Shown: positions 8,671 to 17,404 of the stretch, in pieces | How the letters are laid out: every line of letters starts with the position of its first letter | How positions within the stretch are numbered: the stretch's first letter is position 1 | Source of the DNA: an uncultured Robinsoniella sp. | GTDB lineage: Bacteria > Bacillota > Clostridia > Lachnospirales > Lachnospiraceae | NCBI GenBank assembly: GCA_900540475.1 | Contig: UQGG01000044.1 | Span: 1 to 58,667 of the forward strand | DNA length: 58,667 bases | Reading direction: 5' to 3' | Notes under the pieces: generated by a model | What the model was told of the DNA's origin: nothing | Seen by the model: only the letters and a program-made list of their open reading frames with translations | Databases searched by the model: none | Position numbers and translations under genes: made by a program

Positions 8671-8943
8671 AGATATTCTCCCTTTTTTCTTTTGTAATAA
8701 TATTGATCATAATATTTTCTACTATGAATCTGGAACTCCCCTAAATTTTACGCTTCTCCCTTCTGCCATTATTTTCACAAAAAGTTCACAATATTATATT
8801 TAAATATATATCACACTTCCATCAATATTTCACCCCATATTGACTAACTGGTACCTATTCTCGTTTAGTTGGTAATATTATTCACTTTTTCCCTTATATA
8901 AATATTATAAAAATAGAGACATACAAATGTACGCCTCTACTAT
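8671..8943. other. AT-rich non-coding stretch
   Basis: This stretch holds the promoter region of the protease gene, with GGGAG as its ribosome site, and a weak TAGAG..CTCTA hairpin at 8914-8939. I see no gene in it. Confidence 0.5.
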
Positions 8944-9028
8944 TAATCTTTGACAACAACCCAAATTTATTCTAAAATAAGAAAAACACTTGGAGGATTT
9001 TATATGACCATAAGGAGATACGTACACA
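8944..9028 (+). repeat. 85-bp dispersed repeat, copy 2 (promoter and leader ORF)
   Basis: This is the second copy of 2989-3073 with one base different, which gives a better ribosome site (GGAGG at 8992). It contains TTGACA (8950-8955), a 17-bp spacer and TAAAAT (8973-8978). The ATG at 9004 opens a 20-codon frame (MTIRRYVHTLPDGKVSINTL, stop 9064-9066) that leaves the acetyltransferase pattern after residue 8. It ends 27 bp before the next gene. The promoter probably drives the genes at 9094 and 9742, with the mini-ORF as a relic leader. Confidence 0.8.
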
Positions 9029-9093
9029 CTCTACCGGATGGAAAAGTTTCAATAAACACTCTTTAAATCAACTAAAATTTGCGGAGGTTAATT

Positions 9094-9624
9094 ATGAGCA
9101 GGTTAATTTTAATAAAACCAATCGAAAAGTATGCAGAGCAGGTCATGGATTATAAAAATGAAATGTTGAAAAATGGTGACAGTTTTGATGGTTGTGCCGG
9201 ACTGGAAGATGTGGATAGCTTCTCACAGTGGGTCGATTTTGAACGGAGGCTGAAAGCAAAATATCAAGAGGGATATGTTCCCTCAGAAGTATATTTAGCA
9301 ATCCGAATAGAGGATGATGTTCTTGTAGGTATCATAGATTTCAGACATCCGTTATCAGATTTTTTGAAAAATTTTGGAGGTAATATTGGATATAGTATAC
9401 GCCCTTCTGAGCGGCGAAAGGGATATGCAACGGAGATGTTAAAATTATTATTACCTATTTGCAAGGATATGGGGGAACATAAATTATTGCTGACCTGCGA
9501 TAAAGGAAACATATTTTCAAGCAAAACAATACTTAATAACGGCGGAATCCTTGAAAATGAAGTAGTGGATTCTGTTGGCCTAAGTAAGACCGGTGTTATC
9601 CAAAGGTATTGGATTACATTATAA
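9094..9624 (+). CDS. GNAT family N-acetyltransferase
   Basis: The 176-residue protein carries the acetyl-CoA binding motif IGYSIRPSERRKGYATEML (motif A, Q/R-x-x-G-x-A type), followed by a C-terminal segment with LTCDKGNIFSSKTILNNGG. It is in the RimL/ElaA-like GNAT group and should acetylate an amine. The substrate is not visible. The start at 9094 is set by GCGGAGG 8 bases upstream. The strong repeated promoter at 8950-8978 is the likely driver. Confidence 0.88.
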   Translation: MSRLILIKPIEKYAEQVMDYKNEMLKNGDSFDGCAGLEDVDSFSQWVDFERRLKAKYQEGYVPSEVYLAIRIEDDVLVGIIDFRHPLSDFLKNFGGNIGYSIRPSERRKGYATEMLKLLLPICKDMGEHKLLLTCDKGNIFSSKTILNNGGILENEVVDSVGLSKTGVIQRYWITL

Positions 9625-9741
9625 TTATCCTCAGATAACATTTCTCTAACCTTAATTCCCAGCCTGAAGAATATTGGAAATATAGAGAAAATCTTAATGG
9701 TAAAGGACGATAACAAAATAGAATTCACGGAGGTATGTAAA

Positions 9742-10110
9742 ATGAATATATATGATTTTTGGAAAGTCACTCTGGATCAGGATGCTGTTAAAATGAGAAC
9801 GTATTTTCATGAAGATGCTTATATTAACTGGCATGATACAAATGAACATTTCACTTTGGATGAATTTATCAGAGCAAATTGCGAATACCCCGGTAAATGG
9901 AGCGGTGAAATCGAAAGAATAGAAGAAACTGGAAGTCTTATTATAACGGTAACGCATGTTTATGAAATCGATTCATCTTTATCTTTTCATGTAGTATCTT
10001 TTATTAATCTTAGCGATGATAAAATTACTTCTATCGATGAATATTGGGGAGAATGTGGTCCTATACCGCAATGGAGATTGGATAAAAATATTGGCACTCC
10101 AATAAAATAG
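9742..10110 (+). CDS. NTF2-like (SnoaL-type) small protein
   Basis: The 122-residue protein fits the NTF2/SnoaL-like fold: an N-terminal helix with FWKVTLDQDAVKMRTYFHEDA, then YINWHDT and a beta-rich C-terminus ending in DEYWGECGPIPQWR. Such proteins bind small ligands or act as isomerases or cyclases. The start at 9742 is chosen because GGAGG lies upstream; the frame extends to 9697 without a ribosome site. It probably shares a transcript with the acetyltransferase. Confidence 0.8.
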   Translation: MNIYDFWKVTLDQDAVKMRTYFHEDAYINWHDTNEHFTLDEFIRANCEYPGKWSGEIERIEETGSLIITVTHVYEIDSSLSFHVVSFINLSDDKITSIDEYWGECGPIPQWRLDKNIGTPIK

Positions 10111-10157
10111 CTATCCTAACTTTCCGTAAGCGATCGGATTTCAAAATATTACATACA

Positions 10158-10186
10158 AAAGAGCCTATCTTCATGATAGACTCTTT
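10158..10186. terminator. Bidirectional terminator
   Basis: The stem AAAGAG-cc-TATC / GATA-ga-CTCTTT lies between the convergent SnoaL-like gene and leuD. Confidence 0.65.
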
Positions 10187-10280
10187 CGTTATGTCCCTCG
10201 AGCGTGTTTGAGAATCCATTCCAGCAATTCATCATAATTCAATAAAATGCCTTTGCAGCAACTTAAACCGTAGCCCAGAC

Positions 10281-10766
10281 TTACTTATTATTAATATAAT
10301 TAATCAATCCGCCGGCCTCGATGAGTTTCTGCATAAACTCCGGAAACGCCTGTCCTTTAAATTCTGTTCCTTTTGTTTTGTTATAGATCATACCGCTGTC
10401 AAAGTCCACTTCTACTTCATCTCCTTTATCAATCCCTTTGGATGCCTCCGGACATTCAATGATTGGCAGACCAATATTGATGGCATTGCGGTAAAAAATC
10501 CTTGCAAAGGTATCTGCGATGACACAGCTTACGCCGGCTGCTTTAATGGCGATTGGCGCATGTTCTCTGGAGGATCCACAGCCGAAGTTTTTCTCTGCTA
10601 CGATAATATCTCCTTTTTTCACCTGGTTTACAAAATCTTTGTCGATATCTTCCATACAATGTGTTGCCAGTTCCGCCGGATCTGAAGAATTCAGGTATCT
10701 TGCCGGGATGATGACATCTGTATCTACGTTGTCTCCATATTTAAATACTGTTCCATTTGCTTTCAT
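10281..10766 (-). CDS. leuD: 3-isopropylmalate dehydratase small subunit
   Basis: The 161-residue protein is the swivel domain of isopropylmalate isomerase. It shows the start pattern FKYGDNVDTDVIIPARYLN, the substrate loop NFGCGSSREHAP and the following IADTFARIFYRNA. With LeuC it converts 2-isopropylmalate to 3-isopropylmalate in leucine synthesis. It lies 12 bp behind leuC. The length and the short form are those of the archaeal/clostridial type LeuD. leuA and leuB are not in the window. Confidence 0.97.
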   Translation of the reverse strand: MKANGTVFKYGDNVDTDVIIPARYLNSSDPAELATHCMEDIDKDFVNQVKKGDIIVAEKNFGCGSSREHAPIAIKAAGVSCVIADTFARIFYRNAINIGLPIIECPEASKGIDKGDEVEVDFDSGMIYNKTKGTEFKGQAFPEFMQKLIEAGGLINYINNK

Positions 10767-10778
10767 CGATGCTTCCTC

Positions 10779-12047
10779 CTATAATCCTAATTCTGCCGGA
10801 GCTGAAATTTTACCGGTAATTGCACTTGCAGCAGCCACTGCCGGGCTGGTGAGATATACCTCTGACTCCACATGACCCATACGGCCTACAAAGTTTCTGT
10901 TCGTTGTTGATACACAGCGTTCGCCTGCTGCCAGGATTCCCATATAGCCTCCCAGACATGGTCCGCAGGTTGGCGTGCTGACTACGGCTCCGGATGTAAT
11001 AAAGGTCTGAATCAGCCCTTCTTCAATCGCCTGGAGATAAATCTTCTGGGTTGCCGGAATCACGATACAGCGGATTCCTTTTTTTACATGGCGGTCTTTT
11101 AAGATTTCTGCTGCACATCTTAAATCATCTATACGTCCGTTAGTGCAGGAGCCGATTACAACCTGGTCAATAACTACATCTTCCTGGATTTCATCGATGG
11201 TCTTCGTGTTTTCCGGCAGATGCGGGAATGCAATGGTAGGCTTCAATTCACTTAAATTAATGGTGTATTCTTCATCATACACTGCATCTTCGTCTGCTTC
11301 ATATACCGTATACGGTCTCTTGGTATGGGAATCTAAATATTCTTTTGTGAACTCGTCTACCGGGAAGATTCCGTTTTTTCCACCGGCTTCAATTGCCATA
11401 TTTGCAATCGTAAAACGATCATCCATAGTAAGATTCTTAACGCCCTCTCCTACAAATTCCATGGATTTATAAAGTGCTCCATCCACACCGATCATGCCGA
11501 TAATATGTAATATCACATCTTTTCCGCTAACCCATTTGGAAGGTGCTCCAACCAGATTGAATTTAATTGCGGAAGGAACTTTAAACCATGCTTTGCCGGT
11601 AGCCATGCCCGCTGCCATATCGGTGCTTCCAACACCTGTTGAGAAGGCTCCCAAAGCTCCATAGGTACAAGTGTGGGAATCCGCACCAATGATTACGTCT
11701 CCTGCTACCGTCAGGCCTTTTTCCGGCAGAAGCGCATGTTCAATCCCCATATCTCCTACATCGAAATAATTGGTGATATCATGCTTACAGGCAAACTCCC
11801 GAACGCATTTACAGTGCTCTGCTGATTTAATATCCTTATTTGGAATAAAATGATCCATTACAAGGGCAATTTTATCCTTATGGAATACCTCTCCTGTTTT
11901 CATTTTATCCATTTCATGAATCGCTACCGGGGAAGTAATATCATTTCCCAGAACCAGATCCAGATCTGCTTCGATCAACTGTCCTGCTTCCACAGACTCC
12001 AGTCCGGCATGAGCAGCTAAAATTTTCTGTGTCATTGTCATTCCCAT
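10779..12047 (-). CDS. leuC: 3-isopropylmalate dehydratase large subunit
   Basis: The 422-residue aconitase-family protein binds a 4Fe-4S cluster. The cluster cysteines are in VIGSCTNGRIDDLR and in the CGPCLGG motif; GADSHTCTYGALGAF is also present. The start at 12047 (MGMTMTQKIL) follows AGGAGG by 9 bases. The longer upstream frame has no ribosome site and no family match. It forms the leucine-pathway isomerase with LeuD. A divergent LysR gene and LysR-type dyads suggest that regulator controls leuCD. Confidence 0.97.
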   Translation of the reverse strand: MGMTMTQKILAAHAGLESVEAGQLIEADLDLVLGNDITSPVAIHEMDKMKTGEVFHKDKIALVMDHFIPNKDIKSAEHCKCVREFACKHDITNYFDVGDMGIEHALLPEKGLTVAGDVIIGADSHTCTYGALGAFSTGVGSTDMAAGMATGKAWFKVPSAIKFNLVGAPSKWVSGKDVILHIIGMIGVDGALYKSMEFVGEGVKNLTMDDRFTIANMAIEAGGKNGIFPVDEFTKEYLDSHTKRPYTVYEADEDAVYDEEYTINLSELKPTIAFPHLPENTKTIDEIQEDVVIDQVVIGSCTNGRIDDLRCAAEILKDRHVKKGIRCIVIPATQKIYLQAIEEGLIQTFITSGAVVSTPTCGPCLGGYMGILAAGERCVSTTNRNFVGRMGHVESEVYLTSPAVAAASAITGKISAPAELGL

Positions 12048-12197
12048 ATTTTTTGTCCTCCTGATTATTATTAAATTACAGTTACTGTTCAAACCGTGCT
12101 GTGCAACTCTCTGCACAGTAACGAATTACAATCCTTAAACAAATGGATTTTAACTATTGTTTGAATTATAACACAGATATTGGTATAATAGAAATAC

Positions 12198-12230
12198 ATA
12201 TTACGAATATTTATCATAACTTAGAGTTAT
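12198..12230. promoter_or_regulatory. LysR-type binding dyads between leuC and the LysR gene
   Basis: Two dyads lie in the divergent intergenic region: ATATT-ACG-AATAT (12198-12210) and ATAAC-TTAGA-GTTAT (12216-12230). The second has the T-N11-A form of LysR sites. A minus-strand TATAAT lies about 50 bp away on the leuC side. Autoregulation of the LysR gene and control of leuCD are likely but inferred. Confidence 0.55.
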
Positions 12231-12272
12231 ACCAGTACAAAAAAGAAACTGCAAAAAGAAATGAGGGAAGCT

Positions 12273-13187
12273 ATGAATCAGAACCTGTCACTCTATAAAA
12301 TCTTTTTTACCACAGCAAACTCCGGCAGTATTTCCAGGGCTGCGGAAGAACTTTTTATCAGCCAGCCGGCAATCAGCAAGTCCATACAAAAGCTGGAACA
12401 GTCTCTGAATACGGTACTCTTTTCCAGAACCTCCAGAGGCGTGCGTCTCACTGATGAGGGTAAATTGCTGTACGAACATGTAAAGACGGCATTTGAAGCG
12501 ATTGAAACCGGAGAAGAACAGCTGCGCATGGCAGCAGATCTTGGAATCGGACACCTGCGCATAGGGGTTAGCACCACTCTTTGCAAATACCTGCTCCTCC
12601 CCTATTTGCAGGAATTTATCAAGCTGTATCCCCACATCCGCATAACCATTGAATGCCAGTCCAGTAACCGTACCCTTCAGCTGTTAGAAGAACAAAAAAT
12701 TGATATTGGACTGATTGGTGAACCGGAACACAACACCCTGATTCAATTTTATGCCTTCGAAGAAATTGAAGATGTCTTCGTTGCCTCCAAAAATTATCTG
12801 GATAACCTTTTCTTACGGACAAAAGAGGAAAAATATGATATATTTAGTACAGCTACTCTTATGCTTTTAGACAAAGACAATATGACCCGACAGTATATCG
12901 ATGATTACCTGGCGGGTCAGAGGCTGGAACCCAATACCCTGCTGGAAGTAACCACAATGGATCTTTTGATCGATTTTGCAAAAATAGGCCTTGGGGTTGC
13001 CTGTGTCATCAAGAAATTTGTCCAAAAAGAGTTAGATAACCAAACTTTGCAGGAGATACCGCTTGCATTCCCAATTCACAAGCGCCAGGTCGGATTTGCA
13101 TATTTAAAATCATCCTATCCCTCCCACGCATTACAGGAATTCATCCGCTTCTGCAGCAAATCCAAAAGGGGGAATCTTGATTTATGA
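12273..13187 (+). CDS. LysR family transcriptional regulator (divergent to leuCD)
   Basis: The 304-residue protein has an N-terminal LysR helix-turn-helix (FFTTANSGSISRAAEELFIS then QPAISKSIQKLE) and a periplasmic-binding-like effector domain. The start at 12273 follows GAGGG by 6 bases, and an ATG at 12261 is a less likely start. It is divergent to leuC with LysR-type dyads between them, so it probably senses a leucine-pathway metabolite. Its stop codon overlaps the start of the next gene by 4 bp (ATGA), which couples its translation to an unrelated cell-wall protein. Confidence 0.92.
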   Translation: MNQNLSLYKIFFTTANSGSISRAAEELFISQPAISKSIQKLEQSLNTVLFSRTSRGVRLTDEGKLLYEHVKTAFEAIETGEEQLRMAADLGIGHLRIGVSTTLCKYLLLPYLQEFIKLYPHIRITIECQSSNRTLQLLEEQKIDIGLIGEPEHNTLIQFYAFEEIEDVFVASKNYLDNLFLRTKEEKYDIFSTATLMLLDKDNMTRQYIDDYLAGQRLEPNTLLEVTTMDLLIDFAKIGLGVACVIKKFVQKELDNQTLQEIPLAFPIHKRQVGFAYLKSSYPSHALQEFIRFCSKSKRGNLDL

Positions 13188-14575
13188 AGAAGTATCTGAA
13201 GTATCAATCCTTACTGATGTTACTGTTGCTTCTGGCAGCAGTCTCATTGCCGGTCACTGCACATGCCGCAGAAGAGAAATCTGCCAAAACCGGATGGGTG
13301 CAGATGAAATACCGTTATTATTACGATAAAAACGGGAATAAAGTCTGTAATACCACCTATAAAATCGATGGCAAACGCTACTATTTTAATGCCAAAGGAA
13401 GGATGATTCAAAACCGTTTCGTCACTTTTAAGGGGAAGAAATTATATCTGACATCCAATGGTACGGCTGCCACAGGTCTTAAAAAGATAAAAGGCAATAC
13501 ATATCTATTTGATAAAAACGGGTATCTGCGTACAAATGGATTCAAAACTTACAATATCAAAAAGTACTATGCTGATAAAAAGGGTATCATCCAAAAAGGC
13601 TTTCGGACCATAAAGGGTAAGAAATATAACTTTAGCAGCAAGGGCATCATGCAGACCGGCTGGCTGAAAAAGGGAAAATCCACTTATTACTTTAATAAAA
13701 AAGGGGGCATGCAGACCGGTTGGCAGAAAATAAAAAAAGGCAGGAAAACCTATGACTACTATTTTTACTCCAATGGCAAAATGGCAAAAGACACCTGGGT
13801 ACAGGGCTATTTCGTAGATAAAAACGGAAAGTGGATCAAAAATAAACCCCAGTCTATTTCCGCTCTCAACGATGAGTTATCTTCTTATATCAATAACTCC
13901 TGCACACCAGGCAGATGGTCCGTATATGTTAAAAATTTAAACGATGGCCAAAGCTGTCTGATCGGTAATAATTATTACTATGCCGCCAGTGTCATTAAAG
14001 TATTTACCATGGGAGCTGTTTACGAAGCCATTAACAACGGAAAACTTTCAGAAAGCGGTTCCATTAATCAACTGCTTAACTCTATGATCACTTACAGCAG
14101 CAACGAATCCTTTAATACGCTGGTGCGGACTATTGGTAAAAATGCAACGAATGATTTCTGTAAAAAATATGGATATACTGATACCAATCAGGGGCAGGCT
14201 ATTAAACCCAGTAGTAATGCTGGAGAGGATATTAATAACGGCACAACCTGGAATCAGACATCCGTACAAAACCTGGGGAAAATATTGGAGGACATCTACA
14301 ACGGTAAATGCGTCTCCAAAACCTATTCCGGTAAAATGCTGGATCTACTCAAGCAACAGACTTTCCGCAAGAAAATCCCCTCTGGTGTTCCCGTCGGAAC
14401 GGTTGTGGCGAATAAAACCGGAGAAACAGATGAATACCAGCATGATATGGCAATCGTCTATTCTCCCAAAGCAGATTATATTCTCTGCGTTATGTCAAAT
14501 ATCTCAAATGCAGGTGCGGCACAGGCAAATATACGTGCCATATCAGGAATTGTATACCGTTACTTCAATTCCTGA
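13184..14575 (+). CDS. Secreted serine hydrolase (class A beta-lactamase-like) with cell-wall binding repeats
   Basis: The 463-residue protein has a signal peptide (1-29). About eight 20-residue cell-wall/choline-binding-type repeats follow (33-220; GWxKIKGKxYYFxxxG pattern). The C-terminal domain (about 228-463) has Ser269-x-x-Lys272 (AASVIKVF), an SSN triad at 305-307 and KTG at 411-413. These are the active-site marks of penicillin-interacting serine hydrolases. It could be a beta-lactamase or a peptidoglycan-acting enzyme anchored to the wall. The aromatic repeat residues favour wall binding. Confidence 0.88.
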   Translation: MKKYLKYQSLLMLLLLLAAVSLPVTAHAAEEKSAKTGWVQMKYRYYYDKNGNKVCNTTYKIDGKRYYFNAKGRMIQNRFVTFKGKKLYLTSNGTAATGLKKIKGNTYLFDKNGYLRTNGFKTYNIKKYYADKKGIIQKGFRTIKGKKYNFSSKGIMQTGWLKKGKSTYYFNKKGGMQTGWQKIKKGRKTYDYYFYSNGKMAKDTWVQGYFVDKNGKWIKNKPQSISALNDELSSYINNSCTPGRWSVYVKNLNDGQSCLIGNNYYYAASVIKVFTMGAVYEAINNGKLSESGSINQLLNSMITYSSNESFNTLVRTIGKNATNDFCKKYGYTDTNQGQAIKPSSNAGEDINNGTTWNQTSVQNLGKILEDIYNGKCVSKTYSGKMLDLLKQQTFRKKIPSGVPVGTVVANKTGETDEYQHDMAIVYSPKADYILCVMSNISNAGAAQANIRAISGIVYRYFNS

Positions 14576-14594
14576 TACTATACAGAGTAAAAGA

Positions 14595-14688
14595 AAGAGC
14601 CGGTAACATGTATGAATTTATGATGGCCTCCCATAAGTTTTATTTCAGCTTATGGGGGCAATCCAAATTTCACATGTTACCGGCTCTT
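14595..14688. terminator. Large nested inverted repeat, probable bidirectional terminator
   Basis: A 17-bp perfect arm pair (14595-14611 with 14672-14688, AAGAGCCGGTAACATGT) encloses a second hairpin (CCTCCCATAAG / CTTATGGGGG). It lies between the convergent serine hydrolase and ilvC genes. The double structure, about 94 bp, is larger than a normal terminator. Confidence 0.65.
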
Positions 14689-14750
14689 ATTATTTCTATA
14701 TATGCAATTGGGTAATCCCAGCATACTAATGATTAACTCTTGATCTGGAA

Positions 14751-15764
14751 TTAATTGTCCAGTAATTTGTTTCCATCATTCCAGCTGTATAATTTACGAA
14801 GTTCTTTTCCAACTTCTTCTAACTGGTGATTTGCTTCCTGTTTTCTCTTAGCCATGAAGTTCGGGCATCCTACCTGGTTCTCTAATAACCAGTCACGTGC
14901 AAATACACCTTCCTGGATATCTTTTAATACCTGTTTCATTGCTTTTTTCGTTTCATCTGTAACGATCTTAGGTCCTGTGATGTAATCGCCGTATTCAGCT
15001 GTGTTAGAGATGGAATATCTCATTCCTTCAAATCCGCTTTCGAAGATCAGGTCTACGATCAGTTTCATTTCGTGGATACATTCAAAATATGCGCTTTCCG
15101 GTTCATATCCAGCTTCTACTAATGTTTCAAAACCAGCTTTCATAAGAGCGGTAACGCCGCCGCAAAGAACTGCCTGCTCACCAAAAAGGTCTGTTTCTGT
15201 TTCCTGACGGAAAGTTGTTTCCAGAACACCAGCTCTTGCTCCGCCGATTGCTAAAGCGTAAGCTAAACCTTTGTCATGTGCTTTTCCGGTAGAATCCTGA
15301 TGTACTGCGATCAGGCAAGGAACTCCTTTTCCTTCCTGGTACTGGCTTCTTACAGTATGTCCAGGTCCCTTAGGAGCGATCATAACAACATCAACGTTCT
15401 TTGGTGCTACAATCTGTCCGAAGTGAATTGCAAAACCATGAGCAAACATTAACATGTTTCCGTCTTCTAAGTTTGGCTCAATTGATTCTTTGTACATTTT
15501 AGCCTGTTTTTCATCATTGATCAGAATCATGATGATATCTGCTTTTTTTGCTGCTTCTGCAGCTGTATAAACTTCAAATCCCTGTGCTTCTGCTTTTGCC
15601 CATGATTTGCTTCCTTCATAAAGACCGATGATTACATTGCATCCGGACTCTTTTGCATTTAACGCATGCGCATGTCCCTGGCTTCCATAACCAATAATAG
15701 CAATTGTTTTGCCTTCTAATAATGCAAGATTACAATCTTCCTGATAATAAATTTTTGCTGCCAT
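14751..15764 (-). CDS. ilvC: Ketol-acid reductoisomerase
   Basis: The 337-residue class I enzyme has the NADPH-binding GYGSQGHAHALN motif, followed by a domain with GPGHTVR and the metal-binding region around ETETDLFGEQ. It converts acetolactate (or acetohydroxybutyrate) to the dihydroxy acid in valine and isoleucine synthesis. The start at 15764 (MAAKIYYQ) follows GGAGG by 8 bases. It lies about 80 bp downstream of ilvN on the same strand. Confidence 0.97.
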   Translation of the reverse strand: MAAKIYYQEDCNLALLEGKTIAIIGYGSQGHAHALNAKESGCNVIIGLYEGSKSWAKAEAQGFEVYTAAEAAKKADIIMILINDEKQAKMYKESIEPNLEDGNMLMFAHGFAIHFGQIVAPKNVDVVMIAPKGPGHTVRSQYQEGKGVPCLIAVHQDSTGKAHDKGLAYALAIGGARAGVLETTFRQETETDLFGEQAVLCGGVTALMKAGFETLVEAGYEPESAYFECIHEMKLIVDLIFESGFEGMRYSISNTAEYGDYITGPKIVTDETKKAMKQVLKDIQEGVFARDWLLENQVGCPNFMAKRKQEANHQLEEVGKELRKLYSWNDGNKLLDN

Positions 15765-15843
15765 TTTCATTTCCTCCAAATGTTTTATATTTGTTAAAGG
15801 TTTAAAAGCCTCTAGCGTACTTTTTCCATATGTACCTGACGTA

Positions 15844-16341
15844 CTATAAGTATCTTACATCTTCCGCACCACGGGATAATCCGGTAATGCCGGTACGTGC
15901 CAGTTCCAGAATCTCATAGCCTTCCAGAAGGTTAATAAAAGCATCCAGTTTTGACTGGTTTCCTGTCAGTTCCACGATAAGTGAATCCACTGCCACATCT
16001 ACAACTTTCGCCCTGAATATATCTGCCACCGCAATAATTGCCTGACGGTTGCTGGCATCTGCTCTTACCTTCACAAGGATAAGCTCGCGGCTGACGCTCT
16101 CATCGTCACTTAATGTCTTAATATCTACCACATCTACCAGCTTCGCTACCTGTTTGGTAATCTGATCCAGGATCAATTCATCTCCACATACAACAACTGT
16201 CATTCTGGAATATCTAGGATCTGCGGTTACACCAACAGTCAAGCTGTCAATATTATAGCCACGTCTGCTAAATAAACCTGCCACACGGCTTAATACGCCG
16301 GATGTGTTGTCAACTAACATAGATAATATACGTTTTTTCAT
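15844..16341 (-). CDS. ilvN: Acetolactate synthase small (regulatory) subunit
   Basis: The 165-residue protein has an N-terminal ACT domain (KRILSMLVDNTSGVLSRVAG, with RRGYNIDSL) and the usual C-terminal domain. It binds the catalytic subunit and gives feedback inhibition by valine. The catalytic gene ilvB is not next to it. The start at 16341 follows GGTGG; the frame upstream overlaps the promoter and is discarded. The gene length is standard. Confidence 0.95.
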   Translation of the reverse strand: MKKRILSMLVDNTSGVLSRVAGLFSRRGYNIDSLTVGVTADPRYSRMTVVVCGDELILDQITKQVAKLVDVVDIKTLSDDESVSRELILVKVRADASNRQAIIAVADIFRAKVVDVAVDSLIVELTGNQSKLDAFINLLEGYEILELARTGITGLSRGAEDVRYL

Positions 16342-16372
16342 AGTAAAACCACCTTTTATACAGACTAAAAGT

Positions 16373-16401
16373 ATTCTACCAATTATTACATTCTTTGTCA
16401 A
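16373..16401 (-). promoter_or_regulatory. ilvN promoter
   Basis: Minus-strand TTGACA (16401-16396), 17 bp, TAGAAT (16378-16373). The start point would lie about 25 bp before the ilvN ATG, leaving no room for a T-box or attenuator leader. Confidence 0.65.
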
Positions 16402-16463
16402 TGTCAAATTTGGCAAAGTGGTTTTGTAACACATTGAATTGTTAAAGTGAATATTCCTAAAAT

Positions 16464-16489
16464 AACCGGGTAAATTTTAGTTACCCGGT
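16464..16489. terminator. Terminator after the CBS gene
   Basis: The perfect stem AACCGGGTAA / TTACCCGGT is flanked by T-rich DNA on both strands and lies between the CBS protein gene and ilvN, both on the minus strand. Confidence 0.7.
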
Positions 16490-16573
16490 GCATTTTTCTG
16501 AATATTCATTTAAATATGCCTGTTCAGTTCTATATAAGTGAAATTTGAACTGTCCTACCAAACATTACTAATT

Positions 16574-16996
16574 TTAACTTATTTTATCAGTCTGGCCTTT
16601 ATAGCAGTTATAGCAGTACTGAATGATATCCTTCCTTTTTATAATACCGATAAAAGTCTGGTTATCATCAATGACCGGCACAAAATTCTGGTTCATGGAT
16701 GTCATAACCAGATCCTCGATCTCACAATTAACATTGACGGGATCATTGTACCATCTTCTTTTTATCTGAGCCAGCGGGATCTCTTCTGCTTTATGTAAAT
16801 CTAATAGATATTTGTCTTTCACATTCCATAACATGTCCCCTTCTGTGATTGTACCAACATAGTTTCCTTTCCGGTTAATGATGGGTACTGCGCTGTATCT
16901 GTGATGCTCCATCTTCTCCAGCGCCTGACGTAATGAATAATCTTCATATAAATACGCCACTTCACTCTTTGGGGTCAAAAAGAATAAAATATTCAT
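16574..16996 (-). CDS. CBS-domain pair protein
   Basis: The 140-residue protein consists of two CBS motifs (about 15-60 with RYSAVPIINRKGNYVGTITE; about 80-130 with NFVPVIDDNQTFIGIIKRKD). CBS pairs bind adenine nucleotides and tune other proteins, but there is no fused effector domain. It has its own promoter and terminator, so it is a single-gene unit. The partner is unknown. Confidence 0.88.
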   Translation of the reverse strand: MNILFFLTPKSEVAYLYEDYSLRQALEKMEHHRYSAVPIINRKGNYVGTITEGDMLWNVKDKYLLDLHKAEEIPLAQIKRRWYNDPVNVNCEIEDLVMTSMNQNFVPVIDDNQTFIGIIKRKDIIQYCYNCYKGQTDKIS

Positions 16997-17034
16997 CTGT
17001 AATCTCCCTGTTTTTTCTTTCTTCCTTATGAAAT

Positions 17035-17063
17035 ATTATAAGACAATCTACAATATTCGTCAA
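17035..17063 (-). promoter_or_regulatory. Promoter of the CBS gene
   Basis: Minus-strand TTGACG (17063-17058), 17 bp, TATAAT (17040-17035), about 40 bp before the ATG. Confidence 0.7.
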
Positions 17064-17169
17064 TGCCAAGTACGTATTTCATAAAGAGTTTATAATGATT
17101 TTATAAAATAGTGCTTTCCTGTTTTTTTATAATTTCTTTAATGATTTTAGAATATATTAAGTCCGGCGC

Positions 17170-17282
17170 CATATTTCATTCATATCTGCGTAGTATAGTA
17201 TTATTTATAAATAAAGCATACAAGCTTTTTTTATATACATTTCTCTTTCCTTTTAGGACCAGGCAACTGGTCCCCTTTTTTT
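17170..17282 (+). ncRNA. Candidate small transcript A with strong terminator
   Basis: On the plus strand, between two minus-strand genes, a CATATT/TATAGTAT promoter-like pair (17170-17175 and 17194-17201) precedes about 75 nt. That stretch ends in a textbook terminator: GGACCAG-GCAA-CTGGTCC (17256-17273) and seven T. No convincing reading frame or ribosome site lies between. The TATAGTATTATTT segment recurs at the two other candidate RNA loci (19457 and, with changes, 31509). A terminator with no upstream gene implies an unannotated transcript. Confidence 0.45.
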
Positions 17283-17404
17283 GTCTTTTTCCGGGTTTGT
17301 CAAAGAGTTAAAATCCGGGAGCATCTCCTATAAACGTGCCGGGAGCCGGAGAAGGCAGAATTTCTGCCCCTAGTTTATCACCCAGACACCCTCTTTTACG
17401 CAAA

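Noticed and set aside
9264..9957. Long minus-strand frames opposite the GNAT and SnoaL-like genes
   Set aside because: They overlap well-supported plus-strand genes and have no family match or ribosome site.
16342..16460. T-box or leader-peptide attenuator before ilvN
   Set aside because: The promoter places the transcript start only about 25 bp before the start codon, and no T-box sequence or Leu/Val-rich short frame was found.
17111..17311. Plus-strand 66-codon frame over candidate RNA A
   Set aside because: It runs through the terminator hairpin, has no ribosome site and is opposite no conserved protein. A non-coding transcript is the better reading.
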